Shown: in pieces, positions 36,101 to 48,700 of the stretch
Numbering within the stretch: position 1 is the stretch's first letter
Layout: each line of letters opens with the position of its first letter
NCBI GenBank assembly: GCA_963965975.1
Contig: OZ014417.1
Location: 4,135,821 to 4,199,820, forward strand
Origin: Xestospongia bergquistia
Taxonomy: Eukaryota > Porifera > Demospongiae > Haplosclerida > Petrosiidae
Reading direction: 5' to 3'
DNA: 64,000 nucleotides
Notes under the pieces: model-generated
Told to the model about the DNA's origin: nothing
Databases searched by the model: none
What the model saw: the letters and a program-made list of their open reading frames with translations, nothing else
Position numbers and translations under genes: made by a program

Positions 36101-36251
36101 TAAGTGGGCCTAAAGAACTTGACAAATTTGAGTAAGTTGTTTCACTAATAAGTGAGAGGGAAGCCCCTGTATCTAATTCCATGGGAAGGTCAACTCCCTG
36201 CACTTGAACTGTGACCACAATAGGTCTGGTCTTCCCTGGTAGTGTAAACAT
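33168..36251 (-). CDS. pol: Gypsy element 2 pol polyprotein
   Basis: An uninterrupted 1,027-codon frame. In order: retropepsin (E-L-D-T-G-A-S-L, about residues 27-34), reverse transcriptase with Y-L-D-D-I-L-I (about residues 308-314), RNase H (S-C-D-V-S-P-Y-G-L), integrase HHCC finger (H-P-G-I ... C-N-T-C), the catalytic core D, D, E (V-D-H-A-G; S-D-N-G; N-G-L-A-E-R) and a C-terminal GPY-like region. It makes the enzymes that copy and insert the element. It starts just downstream of the gag stop in the same frame; the first codons may be reached by read-through or by a fused ancestor. Its stop overlaps the polypurine tract. Confidence 0.95.
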   Translation of the reverse strand: MFTLPGKTRPIVVTVQVQGVDLPMELDTGASLSLISETTYSNLSSSLGPLTPSNFTLTTYTGEKIFPLGSINVQVNYQSQGASLPLLVVPGDGPTLLGRNWLEEIKINWSDIKLLNTFSTLEQVLDQHSAVFISSIGRLKEITAKILVNPEARPRFFKARPVPYSLKEKVIKELQHLQDLQVITPVKHSDWAAPIVPIVKTDGSIRLCGDYKVTINPALIPDTYPLPRVDDLFTALSGGKIFTKLDLSHAYLQVPLDDSSKKYTTINTPKGLFQYERLPFGISSAPSIFQRIMETLLSDLPHVCVYLDDILISGTSEADHLQNLHLVLQRLENAGLTLKKSKCKFRVSSVEYLGHIIDANGLHPSESKVKAIRDAPTPTNVTELKFLGLLNYYHKFLPDLSTILAPLHQLLRKDAKWIWSQTQDKAFQQAKSLLQSSSLLVHYDEKKPLILSCDVSPYGLGAVLSHQMENNTEKPIAFTSRTLTTTEKKYSQLEKEALAIIFAVRKFHDYLYGRNFTLYSDHKPLHYIFGESNQIPTPTSPRIQRWAITLSTYSYTIKHKPGSQLANADALSRLPLPDTPKFVPIPADIKLLLNHLAESVIHAPQIKTWTDQDPILSRVRRLVLTGWSSSIHSPELQPFTQCYTELSVIDGCLLRGSCVIISPQGRKYVLSQLHDKHPGISRMKGLARSYVWWPGLDKDIENVVKHCNTCQTHLPTPPQTIIHPWEYPSTPWTRVHVDHAGPFLGKYFFLLIDAYSRWMEVHVVNSTSAESTINILRRIFSMHGLPQQLVSDNGPAFISHDFKLFMDKNGIRHSLTSPYHPRSNGLAERAVQTFKTTIKKLDGPLETRLSRFLLQYRITPQSTTGLSPSELLMGRRLRTVFDLLHLDIPKKIKQKQEKIQQPRQKIRTFSIGDKLYAKNYSGSSAWIPVTVIKITGPVSYHVETKSGIVICRHVDQLRSRCTDSKELQIGNKDQDNFDDSPIVRHPQNFTPPTVTVSSPANIRTTPLLRRSNREKRQPERFGPYISS

Positions 36252-36281
36252 AGGGTAGTCCTTTGAAGTAGAAGGAGTGGC

Positions 36282-37165
36282 TCAGTCTGATGAGGCCTGG
36301 TCTTCTTCCATTAAGCAAGGCTCCAATTGACCTATAGTGTGAGTAGTGTGCTTGCAGGGTGGATCCTTAGAAGGTGGTTTGTAATTTTTCCTTCTTCCAT
36401 CCTGAGTTGAGGCTAGAGCTCTCTTGCTGCTTCGGCAAACTCTAGCCAAGTGACCTTTCTTTCCACAAGCATGGCATGTCCTATCTTGAAAATTACATTT
36501 ATTAGCGTAATGGTTACCACCACATCTAAAACATTCGAATGTAGCAGCTACTGTGGTGGGGCTCCGACCAGTTTTGTCCATCAACCGGTGAACAGCAACC
36601 GGTGAACAGCAATCGGTTTGAAGTTTTGTTGATGTTGTGTCTGAGTAATGTCTTGAAAATCCCTAGCTGCGATTTCCATGGTTTGGGCTGTTTCGAAAGC
36701 CTCTTTGTATGTTAAGTTAGGCTCTTGAAGTAATCTTCTTTGGATACGTGTGTCGTTTATTCCACAAACGAGTCTATCTCTAAGCATTAAATCGAATGTG
36801 TCACCAAAATCACAATGTTCTCCGATAGCACGTAATTCAGCGACATAAGTGGCAACGGATTCACCTGATTTTCTTATTCTTGTGTTGAATTTGAAACGTT
36901 GAACTATCGAAGATGGCTTAGGATTGAAATGTTTCTCAAGAAACTGTTTTAGTTCAGTATAGGTCTTTTCTTTCGGAGTGTTAGGTTGTACCAAACTTTT
37001 CAGTAGTTGGAATGTAGAGGGACCGCAAACAGTTAGAAAGATTGCTCTTTTAGTTTCTGCAGAGGTGACATTATTAGCTTCAAAATAGAAATCTAATCTT
37101 TCGGCGTACGAAGTCCATTGTTCCTTGTCTGGGTCAAATGAAGATATTGTACCGTGAGTTGCCAT
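36282..37165 (-). pseudogene. gag: Gypsy element 2 gag (one 14-bp duplication)
   Basis: ATG at 37165. The capsid-type region is followed by two CCHC knuckles (C-F-R-C-G-G-N-H-Y-A-N-K-C and C-H-A-C-G-K-K-G-H-L-A-R-V-C) that bind RNA. A tandem duplication of 14 bp near 36585-36612 shifts the frame between the capsid part and the knuckles; it is the only lesion I see within gag. The frame then ends in TGA at 36282-36284, and pol continues in the same frame. Confidence 0.88.
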
Positions 37166-37219
37166 TTCAGCAGAGTAGAAAAATAGAAAATGAAGTTTCC
37201 AAATTACCCTCGTCGCCAA

Positions 37220-37467
37220 TGTGGTGACCGAGTGAAGAATTATAGAACCGGCTATGGTACAACTAACAACCGACCCAATGACAATAGTAATAATAATGAT
37301 AACTATAACAATTGTAGCAAATAATACAACTAATGACAACTCATGACAACTGACAAAATACTAAAAGCATGCGGTATTTATATCGATACATGACGTAATA
37401 ATACACAATAATGAATATATAATTATACATGTAGTTCAATGTTTATCAAGTTACCTAGTATATCACA
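37220..37467 (-). repeat. 5' LTR of gypsy element 2
   Basis: Partner LTR; the differences seen are C/T in the CGACCCAA(C/T)GAC stretch and A/T in the AATAA(A/T)GATAAC stretch. It would carry the promoter for the gag-pol transcript. Confidence 0.96.
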
Positions 37468-37844
37468 ATTGTACCTTTCAGAATATCTGTGATGACGCTT
37501 AGTAGTCTTATCTGACTTCTATTGACACGTGCAAGTGTGGTCGAATAATCATAGCCCCACCTACTTAGCAAATTTCCTCTGAAAAATAACGATGTGTTAG
37601 CTGATTTAAAAAGTTTGATTATACTGTTGTAGTTCCATTGTTACTTGATAACAACAGCCATAGCCTTCTCGCTTTGCTTGGTTATTGAAGGAATTTTGGC
37701 GATTGAACGATTTTACATCATACTTGTCCGCTTACTGCTGCCTCCGAAATGTTTTTTCAAAACCTTGTCGCTATTCACAGAAGCTTGCTAAAACTTTCAA
37801 AGTACTTGGTATATTAATTAATCAGGTCGTAGTTTACAACAGTA

Positions 37845-37926
37845 AGTTAGAAATGCCAGTTCTCTTGGTAGTTTATCTTGCTAGATGCGGCCGAAAGTGA
37901 TACGTCCGTTCTTGTGTAATTTACTC
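37845..37926 (-). repeat. Right terminal inverted repeat of the pogo-type element
   Basis: The reverse complement starts GAGTAAATTACACAAGAACG, as at the left end. Weaker homology reaches inward to about 37490, close to the gypsy LTR. A (TC)n(TA)n stretch follows outside. Confidence 0.8.
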
Positions 37927-39799
37927 TCTCTCTATATATATATAAAATTATGAAATTAATAAGCTATAAATTAAAAAAGGTCATGAAATGTACATAGTGT
38001 ACGTGACAGCAGCAAAACATTTGAAACAAGCTTAAAGTAGGAATACCAGAATAGACATTCCTACACAGTACCACGATATGAGGGGCATAATATTTGTTAG
38101 ACAAAAAATCGGCACAACATTTGAGGCATAAAAGCCACAGATTAGAAAAGCTACTTAACACAAGATATTAATTTATCAGATACTTTTGTGTGATTACTAT
38201 GAAGGAATGTCTGTATACTGCTATTCATACTTTTATTTGTGATGTTTTACCATCATTCATTTTGTACACTTAATTATAAAAAATTAACTTGTTTTGCGCT
38301 ATTTTTAAATTGGAATTATGTATTAACTGAAGATGCTACAATTCAAGAAATTTGAGAATTAGGCCAAAAGTACTTGAATATTTTATATATTAAATTTTAG
38401 TTAGACAGATCATTGTCAAGAGACATTATTAGTATCTGTGAAAGAATCCCTGACTGGTTATGTTAAATTTATGAGAGAATTTGAGGAACTCTGTCCTTAC
38501 CAAAAAACATCTTTCTTTATGTATACACACATGTGATCATGACATAGAAGGTTGTAGAATTATACATGTGATAGGAGGTTATAGTAGATAATAATATAAT
38601 TATGTGTATACAATGATTACTACAATAAATAAATAATAATAATATATGTGTTTACTGTAATAAATAAACAAGTTTCTAGTTCATCACAGTATCACTGCTC
38701 TCAAATATTGTAATAGATTTTTAAATAAATAATATTCTACTGATATATGTCCATCGTCATTACTATAATGATAATATACATTAGGCAATAAATATACAAT
38801 TCCCTACATCCTAATCAGGTTATACCTAAACATTTACTCTGATAATAGACATAATTATGTTTTATTATTTGTCTTCAGAACATTTATAATATATTTATAT
38901 AGGAATATATAAAATATTATACATATAAATCTATTTCTGTCTATACTTGTACCTATTCACATTTTGTTTTCCTACTAATTTTATTGATCTCCAATTTAAT
39001 CCATTTCATCATATAGCATCATTTATAAACTGACAAAAGAGAAAAGATTTCAAAAATGTGATATCAATTGTCCTTGTAGGCATCTGAGTCAGCATGATCC
39101 ATATTCAGCTTCATGTCAATTTTTCAGTAGTTGTATAATTTTGATAACTGGTATATTGTAAAAATACTACAAAAGTATGTATGGTCTACATTCCCTTAAA
39201 GGTGCAAAGAATGTTACTTCATTTAAGTTTGTTAGCCTTGTTATTAAAAAATAATTATGATTTTCCATTTTGAAGTAAACAAACACAAAGTTGTTTAAAT
39301 TAAAAATAAAAAAAAGTTTTATTGTAACTCTATATAAAATAAAATTATTACATAAAATGTCATTGAATAAAAAAGCACTTTAGATACTTAGGAAAACGTT
39401 TGCAAAACTTGAGACTATACCTGCAATAATAATGATGAGAGTATTGTTAACACATTAACTGATTTAGAAAAAGTTACTATTGTTTGTTACAACACACAAG
39501 TCATCTACATAAAATGCATGCATTTTTTAAGGAAGTATACTACAGTATAAAAGTATTTTTTGGTAATGTGACAATATGTGTAATGCCATTATGAAGACTC
39601 AAAAATAGCCATAACTCAATCAACAAGTCAGATCATTGTATGTATGTAATAGTACCAAACAACAGCTTCAGTCACCAAGTATTTTTAATAATATTCATCA
39701 TTTATTTTTATAACCAATATGTCATATTTATAATTGACCTAAAAGCTGCTAAACAGACTATAGTTATAATGCAATTATACCTTCTGGATTTAGCAGTCA
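37927..39799. other. AT-rich intergenic region
   Basis: Begins with (TC)n(TA)n at 37927-37952. No coding region is convincing. It separates the pogo/gypsy block from the 3' end of the ankyrin-Roc gene. Confidence 0.6.
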
Positions 39800-42700
39800 T
39801 CACTGAGTCACCTGAGATCCAGTGGATGTGAAGTCCCCATCTAAAAAGATTGGATATTAAAAAGGCTGACAAGACCAAACTTATAACAAGACTGTTATCT
39901 TGATCCATAATTATGCTATATGTAGTTGCAGTAAAAATTATCTCACATCCTTATCTTATGTTATCAATTGTTTAGAGAGTTTCATCAACTAGCTATGTGT
40001 ATTGTTTGTAAGTGATGCCATTTACTACTACTAGTAGTAAGTTTATACACAGTTAAATATAACACTAATTCAAAGCATTATTACAAGTATTGATTCTAAA
40101 ATGTTTAAGATAGTTATGCAATGAAATATCTAATGACTCATGCAATTATGAATTGACATAGAACACTACATAATAACACAGAAACATGGAATAAATATAC
40201 CTCCTTGTAACACATACTGTCGAACAGTAGTAGCCAGTGACTTATTTTGAAGAGATTCTTCTATAATATTGATGATGTTTCTCCAAGTAGTTGGGGTTGG
40301 CTGATTATTAAGCCAACTCTGAAGTGTTTTTGATAGCTTTACTTGATCTGATAAATTTTTAGCAAGTAAGCCATCAAGAGTATTTTCATCAACTCCAAGT
40401 AGGTCACCAATTTCATACCATTTAGAAGATATTGATGATAGATATTTTAGCAGTATATGTTTCTTTGGTTTTGAATCTATGACAATGTTGCAGGTATATT
40501 AATTGTAACAAAATTATTGGAACTCATAAAAAAATTAAGATACATGTCATTAGCCTTACTAAGCAAACAAGCATCTGAAAAACATATTCAAATCTACTTT
40601 TAGACAAGAAATTGATTGATTTTAAACTTAATAATAACTTTAGTGCTAGCTTGGTTAGTATTACATTTATATTGTTGTCATAGACTATAATATTTGTCTC
40701 TGAGATCATGTAGAAAATTATGGAATTATAAATCCATTACAACAATCCTAAATGACTTCTTTATTCAATAAAATCTGCTTTGCTTTTTTTGTTAAATGAC
40801 AATAATAGTAATGTCTCATAAAGGTGGTATACAAGTTGTGAATAAGGTCCTTTACATAGTTTAAACACTAAGAATGTCTAAGTATTGTTGTATAAAAGTA
40901 GTTTCATACTTACCTAAAGTAGCTGTGTCATCTAATGTTTTAGGCTCTAATTAGAGATATTATTTAATACAACAAGGACCATTAACACTATACTAACCAT
41001 TAAAATGGAGTTCCTCAGATATAATTTGTATATCCTCTTCACTTAATGAAGGACAAGCAAGATCCTATAACATAGAACAGAGTGTGGTGTACTAAGTATG
41101 ATATGGTACAGAATGTACTGTAAGTATGATAGAATATAGGATAAGTATGATTCAATACAGAATGTAGTGTAAATATGACATAATACAGAATGTAGCGCAA
41201 CTATGATACATGACAATAGACTTATAGAATATTTCAACTAACTTATACTTACCAAAGGATTACGTCCAGCAAACACACTGAACTGACTGCAACGCTCCTT
41301 TACTGACTTATGATTAAATGATACAAGTGATGACGAGAAATAAGAACACTTTTCCACTATGTGTCTAAGGTGGTCATCTCGAAGTGGTAGCTCATCATTG
41401 AATAGTGCTTTTGTTACTAAAGGAGCAATGCAAAGAAAAGGATCATGAGCTCCCACAACCTGCTTGATGTCCACCTTCTTGGTATACTTGTCATCACTAA
41501 CATTACATTTTCTAAGCACTGATCGAGCAATGTCTTTGATATTATAAAGTGTTCGCTCGCTGACAAGAAGACTACGAGCTTTTGCTACATCACTAGGAGC
41601 AACGAGGTACTCCTCACATTCAAATGAGTGCATTTGACTCTTCAATGTTAATATGACCTGAACAACGTCATTGAAAACTTTGTGGCTTTTCTTGATATCC
41701 TCCATTGATGTAACTATTGTAACACAACGATAGTGCTCAGTTACTTCAACAATAACTTCAACGTCATCATTCTCCCAATAAATGCCATTTGTCCATACAT
41801 GACAGCGACGAGTTAACATTTGAATTTGTGGATCACTATCAGCAATTTTGCCAGCTTTTTTATGTATTGGCAGACAAAAAATGCAAGAAAGTCTAAAAAG
41901 AAGGAGATGAAGAAATCTTGTTGAGAGGAATTGGTTAGGATCAGGACACCAGAGACACCATCCTAATCCATTTTCTATTACAATATCTGTTGGTGGCTCA
42001 GTATAAATGAGAGATGGAAAAAACAAGAGCTCATCTGATGGCTCATCTGATGGAGCTGAAATATTGGTTTCGAAATTTAGTGTATTTGCTTTTAAAACAT
42101 GACAGAACTGAAGACTTCTAAGGAACCCAATTAACATATGAGTATTATGCTTTGGAAACAATTTCTGCAGAATAGTCCTAGGCACAATACCGGTATTACT
42201 AGCAATTTTCTGATGAGCACGTTGAATTTCTTTAGGAGCAAATAGAACACCATTGACTTCAGTGATAAGGGTAGCTCTGTCAATAACAATCCAACTTTGA
42301 GCATCATCCTCATTTTTAAGAAATAAGATGAGACCCTTGTCACTTAAAGTGGTTAGGAATTCCAATAGCACTGACCTATCAGAAGGAAGAGAAGGGTCGT
42401 CACGCTTTTGTAACACATCACATAGCTCCTTCAGGCTAATGGCTACAATATTCTCTTCCTTTCGAAGCAATTGCAAAAAGGAAAATTGAACATGGCAATA
42501 GAAACTAATTTTATCAGATTGATCGAGTACAGCTTTGCAGCTATAAGAAAGCATAGCAACAAATTCTTTAACACCTTTTCCTCCAGGACGATGACATTCC
42601 ATAGGTAGGAACCCACGATATTCTTGTGAATGGTCAGCTTTTGCAGCGACTTCAGCAACTACTTCAGAAATTTTCTCATAAGCATCATTTATCTCATCAC

Positions 42701-45700
42701 GTCGACTTCCAATGACAAGTATTTGAGATGGCCTTGATAACTGAAGACTGGCATTCTTTATAAAATTGAACCAGTAGTACAAATCTCTTTTAATGACATC
42801 TAGATTGTCAGTCATCTTAGAAAGTATGACAAAAACAGCAGGTGTGCTTAGCATAAGATTTTCTAGAATTGCTGAATGACTGCTATAATACTCCTTATGA
42901 CCTGCAAGGTCATAAAGGACAATATTTCCCACTTCATGACTTGTAATTGTATGTGCATTAATACCAGTAGTTAGCAGTTCTACTGGAATAGGATCAGATG
43001 TATTAAACTTGTAGTTAGGTGGTTTGTTAGCTCGTTCCATAATGACTGCAGCAAGTGAACTTTTACCTGCACCAATATTACCACAGAAAAAGACTTTGCT
43101 GTAGGAATCCACAGGGAAGTCTTTTCGACACTGCTCAAATGGCTCAAACATCTTTAAAATATGGAAGCGATCTTCATCCTCTTGATAAGCAAGCTCCATG
43201 GCTGTTTGATTATGCCTGTTCTTCGCTATTGGGTTAATCTTTCCTGATGACAAAAGAGATTTCACAACATCACCATGACAACCCATACAGGCAGCATGAA
43301 GGGATGTGTTACCAAACTAAATAAATAAAATGTATTAGTAAGTAACATTCTATATAGTTTGTTATATCAATCATTGTGCATGCAATAAGCCCTAATTGAC
43401 AGGGTATAATAACTTAACATTCACTGATGACACAAGTCTATCAATCTGAACCCTTCATTTTGCTGATATGAAACAAGAGTCTAACAAACATTAAAATAAA
43501 TTAAATTTCAATTGACAAATCAGATTTCATTACCCAGATTCTGGGTAGCATGGTAACAAAAAGTAGCACTATGTTGTATAGACTCAAGTATATCTTGTTT
43601 GTACAAGGTCAGAGTTTGTTGGTGGTTGCTATAAAATCAAAACTGTTTACAACACTACAAGTCAGTATATGTTTTTTTTAAATCCCTTAATCTTTCTATA
43701 GTAAACAACATGCTTTGAATGGAAACTTGCAAAGAATGTATGTCCTATTTGCTTTCAATTATTGTAATAGGTTGAAGTTCTTAAGTGACCTTTGCTAGAC
43801 CCTTTCTTGTGTATTAGGAAAGAAAAGGGTCTACCTCAATAGCCTATGAAAATGCTAAATAAATCAGTAATCATTGTAAATGAAATAACTCAATTTAATA
43901 GTAGGAAGGTAAGATAAACATTAATAAGTTTGAACATTTGAGCAATGTATACACAAATAGCTAAGACCGTTTGAATGTACAATAAAAAAGTAATTAAAAA
44001 CATTTTGAAAAAAATGAAAGATGATGCAGTGATGACGATGTCAAAAAAAAGGAAACAAAGTAGGGTTGACATACAAATTCACATTAAAATTCCTACATAT
44101 GTAGCCAGGAAAAGCAGTACAGTACAATTTCAATATATACACTATATACTCTTTCATTGCATCTACTGAATTTATAGATGTAAAGTACTGCCATACTGAC
44201 TGGCTACTTATGTAGAGATTTTTAATTTATGTGTTCATCCTACTTTGTTTCTTTCCTTTTTTGCAATATCTTTAAATTTCTCAAATGTTTTTTATAACTT
44301 GTTTTTTATTACCTCTCTACTGTAATGTTAAAATGACTCAGACAATAAATTGCTTTATACATCACATAGTTTGGCTCTTGAAATGAAATGTATTGTTATT
44401 AGAACTAACATAAGCTACAAATCATTAAAAATAATGATAATTTCAATCTTGACAGGTGAAAAGATTAAACTCAGCAAATCCAGTGAATGTAACTGACTCC
44501 ATGATTTAATAGTTTGCATTCACTGATGCAATTTAGCAGACTCCAGAAACATTTTATAAATGTATCAGAATGTTGCTTGATGGTTACATGATTGTGTAGT
44601 TACTTTATATGACTTTTTTAAAGTAACATGGTTAAAATATTTTAGGACATAGCAATGTTAACTGCACCATAATCATTTAATGTTTAAACAAAACAAATAT
44701 ACAACAAATAAAGGTTATAGTATAAATGACTTAAAACTATTTGAATAAAATATAGTATGCTACCTTGTAACTACAACAATCATAAAATATTTCAACATGA
44801 TGTTAAACCAAAGTGAATAGTAAGATTTGTTTTCTGTAATAGTATCTTAAATTGTGACATGAAACCAAAACGTTAAAAGTGTCAACAAACCATTGATAGT
44901 TAGATGATTGTATAGTTGCTTTATGTTATATGCTTGGAGTAAGCTGGTTAAACCATTTTAGGACATAGTATATGTTATATAGGAATCTTGTTTGGTGAAT
45001 AAACAATGAAATGATATTCACAACTTACCTGGTCAGCAATGTCAGGGTTAGCACTGAATGTGAGAAGAAGCTGAACACATTCATTATTGCCTTCCTTAGA
45101 TGCTATGTACAAAGCAGTTTGCCCATCCTATACATATGTAAAAGGACAAATAAACATTGCTGATACTAACCAGTTGAAAGTGTGGGCAAACCACACATTA
45201 TCAGATAAAAGGCTATAATAATTCTATAGTATTATGTCACAAAAACATTATAACCCAACCAGCAATGCACTGTATTTACACATACTGTGTGCCTTGAGAA
45301 AAATAACCCACAAGTTTTGGCCTTGTTTTATGTCATTGCCGAGTGCCTTAGCGCGAGGCAAATAATCGTGCGTCGCATATCGCAGATAGTTTGTATGTAT
45401 GCATGTATGTGTCACGCTTGAGAATGCAATTATTTCAGTGCAACGCGCAAATGTATGCTCACGTGCTCCTGAAATGGCACTGTTGCTATTATTCTCCAGC
45501 TGTGCATGGAATCATGTGTGCTATCTTCCCTGGCCCAGCTATTTTAACAGAAAGATAAAAATAATATCTGCATACAAAAATGTATGCAATTCACTGCGCG
45601 AGGCTCTACACTGCGTATACGTATGTCTAGTAGTGTCTGTACTATCACTCAAATTATGTACATATTACAAGTTGGCATACATTGTTTCCAATATTAACAT

Positions 45701-48700
45701 TAGCTCCCCTTGACAGGGCATCTCTAATGCCTTCCACATCTCCATCTCTTGAAGATTCCAAAAGCAAATTGTCCTAAATAGTAAAGGTAAAAATGTCTTA
45801 ATTTTTATACTAACAAACAACATATATATATTCTCCTAAATAGTAGGATTAAGGTATACATACACTCATACATATGGAGTGTGTTTGCAATCATCTTGTT
45901 ACACTAAAACTATTTATTTGCCGAAATGTTCTTACAACTACTCATAATAATGTCTACATCTGACTGTACTCGTTTTATTTATATCAATATATATGTCCAT
46001 GTTTATGTACTTGTCAATGCTAAAATCACAAAATTATGTCCATATAACAACTACTACAAAACATAGAGTAAGCTAGATACAGAGTATATATACAAATACG
46101 TATAAACTTATTACATCATGACTTACAGCCTGTACAACATTTACATTGGTGGCATTATCATGAATTAACATCTTCATAATGACATCATTTTTAGTCCAAT
46201 AAGCTGCATGAAGTGCTGTACGTCCACACTAAATGAGATAAGAAAAGTATGACATGAGTCAGTGTAAGTAAAACATAGATCATAAATCCAAAAAATGTTT
46301 ACTAAGTAATGGATACCTCATTGTCTAGAGGGTGCTTTGTGTACAGAGAAAGATGGCCATAACATGCTCTGGGCAGTGATATATTAAATTAATACCATTA
46401 TATATTTAACAATAATAGGTTTTTGTTGTTGTAACTAGCATAGATGCTTAGTAGCATTATACTTGTCTATGATAAAGAAAGAGATTTTTAAAGGAGTGGA
46501 CAAAGAACTAAAAAACGTGAAGACAAAGTTGAAATAGCTGATTACTGAAATAGAAGTGACAATGTATGTTGAATAGAGACTGCAGCATAATACCAGTATC
46601 TAAAAACCAAAGAAGTCAGTCAAAATGGTATGTCACAATAGAATAAACAATTTCTTCAGGAGTACTTTAAGAAACACAAACTGGACTTTTACTATCTTTA
46701 ATGACTGCATGGTGTTTGAAGTATGTGTATAAAGAAGACTGCATATGTGTGTATAAATTTAGTAAGCAAATTGGTCCTTTTGAATACAAGGTCCTAAAAA
46801 GAAATAGATTTATTCCATACTCACTAAATTCTATTTACTAAATTATGTGTCGATACAGTATTATCTTAGAAAGAATAGTTGACTTTAAATGTATTGTTTG
46901 ATAAAGGATCAACTAATATAGGACATGACTAACATGGAGACAGAATAAAAATGGAATAGAAGGCCAAATGCAATTATTTTAATTCAAGTTGGTAATGAAA
47001 CATCATAATTGTTTCAATAGTCAAATAATGAATCCTCATAGTAATGGTAAAAAAAAGTGACTAACAAGCCTCAGTACAAAAAGTCAATCAAAAGAGCTTC
47101 AATATATATATTAAAGTGTAGTTATTAGAAGGCTAGTGATGATGATCAATATTCATGACTCCTCTTCTAATTGAGAGGTTTTTGTAATCTGAAACATTTA
47201 CGTTATTAAATGCCATGTTACTATTGCTTGAGAAAACAACCTCTATCATTTAGTGCTACTACAGTAATCACATCCTTCTAGTCCCTAAATAATGTGTGGG
47301 AAAAAGTCACATAAAAACAGCAAGACTGATCATAATCTTATTAAAGACGGTGAAATGGTTGTGCCTTTATGTCCTGGTAAGTAATATGAATAATTACTTA
47401 TAGATTATGGCCCAAGTCAATAGCTTTACTCTGATATTGAAAAAGAGATAGAGTGACAAGAAACAGATCTCTAATTAAAAGTTCTCATAAAAAACTAATG
47501 AAGGTATTTGTGATACTTTATTTGCAATGACAAAACAATGTAAATGGAAGGAATCTCAGGTGAATCCATTGATTCCATCACTTCTGAATGCTCCTGATGC
47601 TCTGTGATTTTTGGTCACTTATCAACAGCTAAACAACATGGTTTGGTTTATCCTAATAGTGAAGAAATTACAATTGTTGGAATTGACCCAACATTTAATC
47701 TGTACTTTAGTGTCATTGAAAGTACATATTGTTATTTACAACTTTTTCTACTAAATCCGAAAAAAACATCTTGTGTTATTAGGACCGGTACCAATGCTGA
47801 TTTATTATCATAAATCAAACAATTTTATCATTTTATGGCATCAAGCATGGTTGAATTTAGACCAAAGTTGAATAGTTTAGTATGTTATGGGCCATATGGT
47901 GAGAAAGGTATACCTGATGTGTTTCAAAATCACTTTCACAAATCAACTCATTTACTGTTTTTTTTCATGCTAAGGACCACATTTTCACAAAACTTAAGGT
48001 AATAGGGATAACTTTGCTTGAGGTAAAGGAATTCATTAGGGATATTATTGGGTGCCAAGAGGGTTAATTTGTTAAGCTACTTGTCTAGTTTTATTTGAGT
48101 GTTTTTACAGCATCAAGCATACATCAAGTCAAATTTAAAACCAGTTTGTATTAAAAATGGTATAGGAAATCCAACAGAGGAGTTTACAAACAGCACAAAT
48201 GAATCAGCTAATGCTAGAATTAAAGTAAAGACTAACTATAAGTGATCTGACCTACCTGATCTTTTGGATAATATAAAAGAATTAGTCAGGAAGCACATGT
48301 GCAATATCGAACAAGTATTTATTAAAAATACTAAGTTATACATGGTCTCAGAATGATACTTACAGAAAAAGTGAAACCTAAGACAAGAAAAGGAGTGCAT
48401 TATGAATCAAGTACACAAGTTACCTCTACTCCAACATCTAATTTTCTCATACTGAAACATCAACTATATTGCCAAATAATTCATCAGAACCTTTTAGTGG
48501 AATGTGGACCAAGGCAACTAAATTGCTGATAGATTTATAATTGATCACAAAGACACCAGGAGTACCCACAGGCAAATTGGTAGTTAGTTACACTCATTTG
48601 CAAAAAAACATGTTCTAAGAATGGTGCTAATAACCAGACAAAAGGTCTCTGCTCACATTCTTTAGCAGTTGTCAAAGCATAAGGAACTTTGAGCACTTCT

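Larger units (their letters stand above)
32909..37467 (-). mobile_element. Young Ty3/gypsy LTR retrotransposon
   Basis: Two 248-bp LTRs (32909-33156 and 37220-37467) differ at only about two positions, and the 5-bp duplication ATTGT is exact (32904-32908, 37468-37472). The purine tract AAAGAGGGAGGAG lies next to the 3' LTR and the primer-binding region TTGGCGACGAGGG next to the 5' LTR. Gag and an uninterrupted 1,027-codon pol occupy the interior in the same frame. No envelope gene is present. Domain order protease, RT, RNase H, integrase fits Ty3/gypsy. Confidence 0.97.
26329..37926 (-). mobile_element. Large pogo-type DNA element with inverted termini and a PHD-containing transposase
   Basis: The left end (GAGTAAATTACACAAG...) and the reverse complement of the right end at 37926 match at about 95% for roughly 80 bp, then at lower similarity for about 350 bp more. 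Comparing 1240-1250 with 26320-26332 shows that the left insertion point follows a TA, the target of the Tc1/mariner/pogo group; on the right a short TC run separates the terminus from a TA. Inside lies a pogo-type transposase gene (27268-30822, minus). Without the later gypsy insertion (32909-37467 plus TSD) it would be about 7 kb. Treating the termini and the transposase as one element is inference from position. Confidence 0.6.

Noticed and set aside
37685-37900. 71-codon plus-strand open frame near the right inverted repeat
   Set aside because: It lies within the inverted-repeat region, has no domain, and is not open in the left arm.
46317-46368. Full ankyrin exon
   Set aside because: Only half a repeat (C-Y-G-H-L-S-L-Y) with a phase that does not fit its neighbour upstream; kept only as a possible remnant.
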